From the NCBI GenBank assembly GCA_024734555.1, contig JANPWX010000158.1, positions 182,016 through 246,015 of the forward strand: a DNA stretch of 64,000 bases, in the 5' to 3' direction. Under the pieces are notes generated by a model. It was not told the origin of the DNA and searched no databases. It saw only the letters and a list, made by a program, of their open reading frames with translations. This DNA comes from Trochalopteron elliotii. Its lineage: Eukaryota; Chordata; Aves; Passeriformes; Leiothrichidae. The position numbers and the translations under genes were made by a program. This document shows positions 62,754 through 64,000 of the stretch, piece by piece. How positions within the stretch are numbered: position 1 is the stretch's first letter; every line of letters starts with the position of its first letter.

Positions 62754-63449
62754 TCAAGATTTAACAAAATGCTTTGCTCCCCCTGAGTTAAGCCAAAGAC
62801 ATCTTTTTCTCAGGTCTTAGGCATCTGTCAATTTTCATATACTCCGGACTTTTTTTTGGCTTCTAAACAAAAGAGAACACTTTTCCTCAGTGTCAGTTTG
62901 CAAGCAGAGCAGGGGCTGGCTTTTAATACCGGCAAACGCTGTAGCTGGTGATGAGAATGTCAATTTTAATTCACAGGAAAAACTATTTCCTTCTCTGCCT
63001 TTATGGTCGCAATTGGGATGATGAGGAAGAGGGAGATCCGAAATTGCCAGATACATTAATCTCTTTATTATTGTGGGAGGTATATTTTCAAATAACTTAC
63101 TTAGACAATTGGTAAAACATCCCTGCATTTAAAGCGGTATTTCCCAGAAAACACTAACATGGCAAAGTGGCCTCAGGGAACTGTTAAGCAGGAGGTGGAT
63201 TGACCTTTTAATTCTCGATAGGTGACCTGAAGGGTACCCAGAGGCTGCAAAGCACATCTCTTCCTTTCGGTCTGCTTCAGAAAGAGCTGTCATCGCAAGA
63301 TGCAGCTAGTGAGTGAGGCTCACGATTTTGCTGTTCATCCGTTTGCGGGAGGGGTGGGGGAGGGAGAAAAGAAAAAAAAATATATATTTCCCACACTGCC
63401 AGAGTAATGCCAAACTCTCTGTGAGTGGGAAGAGCAGAGCAGATGCTGG
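62754..63449. other. promoter-proximal non-coding DNA
   Basis: Unique-looking sequence between the A/C tract and the CpG island. 63,000-63,150 is repeat-free and AT-rich. A short A/TA run lies at 63,370-63,387. No exon is recognised. Confidence 0.4.
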
Positions 63450-63496
63450 AATGAGATGCCAAAGCAGCTCCCCTTTCCCCTGCGCTTTTGGGTGCC

Positions 63497-63503
63497 TATA
63501 AAT
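63497..63503 (+). promoter_or_regulatory. TATA-like box, upstream
   Basis: TATAAAT in the context gcctataaattg, at the left edge of the CpG island. It would place a start near 63,525-63,530. Confidence 0.4.
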
Positions 63504-63678
63504 TGCTCCAGCGCGCTCGTCAGCCTCCTCCTCTCCTGGCAGGTGGCACCCGGGCAGGATCCCGCTCTCCCTTCGGCTCCGGCTCCGGCTTCGGCTTCGG
63601 CGCGGCGGCGCGGGCACTGGGCGGCGGGCACCGGGGCGGCCGGGAGGCGCGTCCCCGCTGAGGACCGTCGTCTCTGCG

Positions 63679-63711
63679 AAAAGAGAGAGAGAGGGAGGGA
63701 GAGAGAGAGCG
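63679..63711 (+). repeat. GA-rich repeat in promoter
   Basis: Alternating GA with GGGA interruptions (aaaagagagagagagggagg and on). Purine-only strand inside the CpG island. Confidence 0.85.
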
Positions 63712-63815
63712 AGGAGGCGAGCGGGGCGATCGCGAGAGGAAAGGCAAGTTCCAGGGAAAGTTGACTCGGACTGGCACAGCCTGCAAAAAAAAAAAAAGTC
63801 GATCGCCAGCGGGAG

Positions 63816-63822
63816 CATAAAA
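63816..63822 (+). promoter_or_regulatory. CATAAAA TATA-variant box
   Basis: gagcataaaagtgcggg fits the CATAAAA variant known from globin promoters. About 30 bases downstream is cggcagctctccctct, which suits initiation near 63,846-63,848. Confidence 0.45.
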
Positions 63823-63846
63823 GTGCGGGCGGCCGGGGCGCGGCGG

Positions 63847-63980
63847 CAGCTCTCCCTCTCCCGCTCCGCTCCGCTCCCTCGCCCGCCCAGCGGCTGCAGC
63901 GGCCGCAGCGGAGCGCCGCGACCCGCGGGAGCCCCCGCAACACCGGCGGCCCTCGGGAGGGCGGCCGAGCCCCAGGGGTC
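63847..63980 (+). other. putative non-coding first exon
   Basis: From the predicted start to a GTAAGC donor-like site whose GT is at 63,981-63,982. The segment is about 134 nt, very GC-rich and without ATG. The exon end (gggtc) is a weak donor context, although the intronic side is good. Inference only. Confidence 0.3.
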
Positions 63981-64000
63981 GTAAGCTTCTCGATACTGCA

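Larger units (their letters stand above)
63450..64000 (+). promoter_or_regulatory. CpG-island promoter and 5' end of a gene lying to the right
   Basis: GC content and CpG density rise sharply from about 63,505, with many CGs, GGGCGG-type boxes, a GA repeat (63,679-63,711) and C/T-rich Inr-like stretches, the usual make-up of a vertebrate CpG-island promoter. TATA-like boxes on the plus strand (63,497-63,503 and 63,816-63,822) indicate transcription to the right, out of the window. No ATG occurs between the predicted start near 63,847 and the possible donor at 63,981, so the first exon would be non-coding. The downstream gene cannot be identified because no coding sequence is in view. Minus-strand transcription from the same island cannot be excluded. 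Confidence 0.65.

Noticed and set aside
62447..62820. Lys/Pro/Thr-rich and Phe/Gly/Trp-rich frames
   Set aside because: Direct translations of the A/C-only tract on each strand.
63306..63943. 170- and 202-residue minus-strand frames in the CpG island
   Set aside because: GC-rich promoter DNA has few stops. The two frames overlap in different phases and translate the simple-repeat stretches (Arg/Ser/Pro-rich).
1..64000. tRNA, rRNA, CRISPR, operons or other prokaryotic systems
   Set aside because: No cloverleaf, rRNA or spaced-repeat array was seen, and the sequence is clearly vertebrate.

Overview
The window looks like a bird chromosome, possibly a songbird. The evidence is three pieces of CR1 LINE (the dominant avian retrotransposon), two LTR pieces of a recognisable avian endogenous-retrovirus family, low overall repeat content, and an AT-rich background broken by a GC-rich block, a GC-rich minisatellite with an assembly gap, and a CpG island at the right end. 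There are no bacterial-style genes, and most open frames are short chance frames in non-coding DNA. The species cannot be fixed from the sequence alone.

Layout. 1-39,083 is AT-rich, apparently intronic or intergenic DNA. It holds a solo LTR with a near-perfect 5-bp target duplication (431-997), an old plus-strand CR1 piece (about 2,390-2,640), a perfect 38-bp palindrome (5,455-5,492), a TA-rich inverted repeat (20,379-20,411), a 33-bp repeat present twice 690 bp apart (28,489 and 29,179), a minus-strand CR1 3' end (26,689-26,912), and a CR1 stub next to a second LTR fragment (37,973-38,344). At 39,084-39,186 there is a convincing terminal coding exon of a plus-strand gene: acceptor, 34 codons including stop, a basic C-terminal tail, then a roughly 360-nt 3' UTR ending in AATAAA. 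I could not name this gene, and its upstream exons were not identified with confidence.

From 39.5 to 63.3 kb I see no exon. This gap holds a (CCAT)n(TCAT)n microsatellite, a GC-richer block (43.1-46.3 kb) with an 18-bp palindromic TCF/LEF-like site, AT-rich stretches that read like conserved non-coding elements, a 69-bp tandem repeat interrupted by Ns (50.5-50.7 kb), and an almost pure A/C strand (62.58-62.75 kb). From about 63.45 kb to the end is a CpG-island promoter with TATA-like boxes on the plus strand and a possible non-coding first exon ending at a GTAAGC donor at 63,981. The gene it drives lies to the right, outside the window.

Interpretation (inference): the 3' end of one plus-strand gene is followed by about 24 kb of intergenic DNA and then by the promoter of another plus-strand gene. 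The spacing and possible conserved elements would suit a developmentally regulated downstream gene, but that is not proven here. I found no evidence of a new multi-gene system. The items most worth checking are the unidentified terminal exon, the collapsed minisatellite, the duplicated 33-mer, the palindromes and the right-end promoter.
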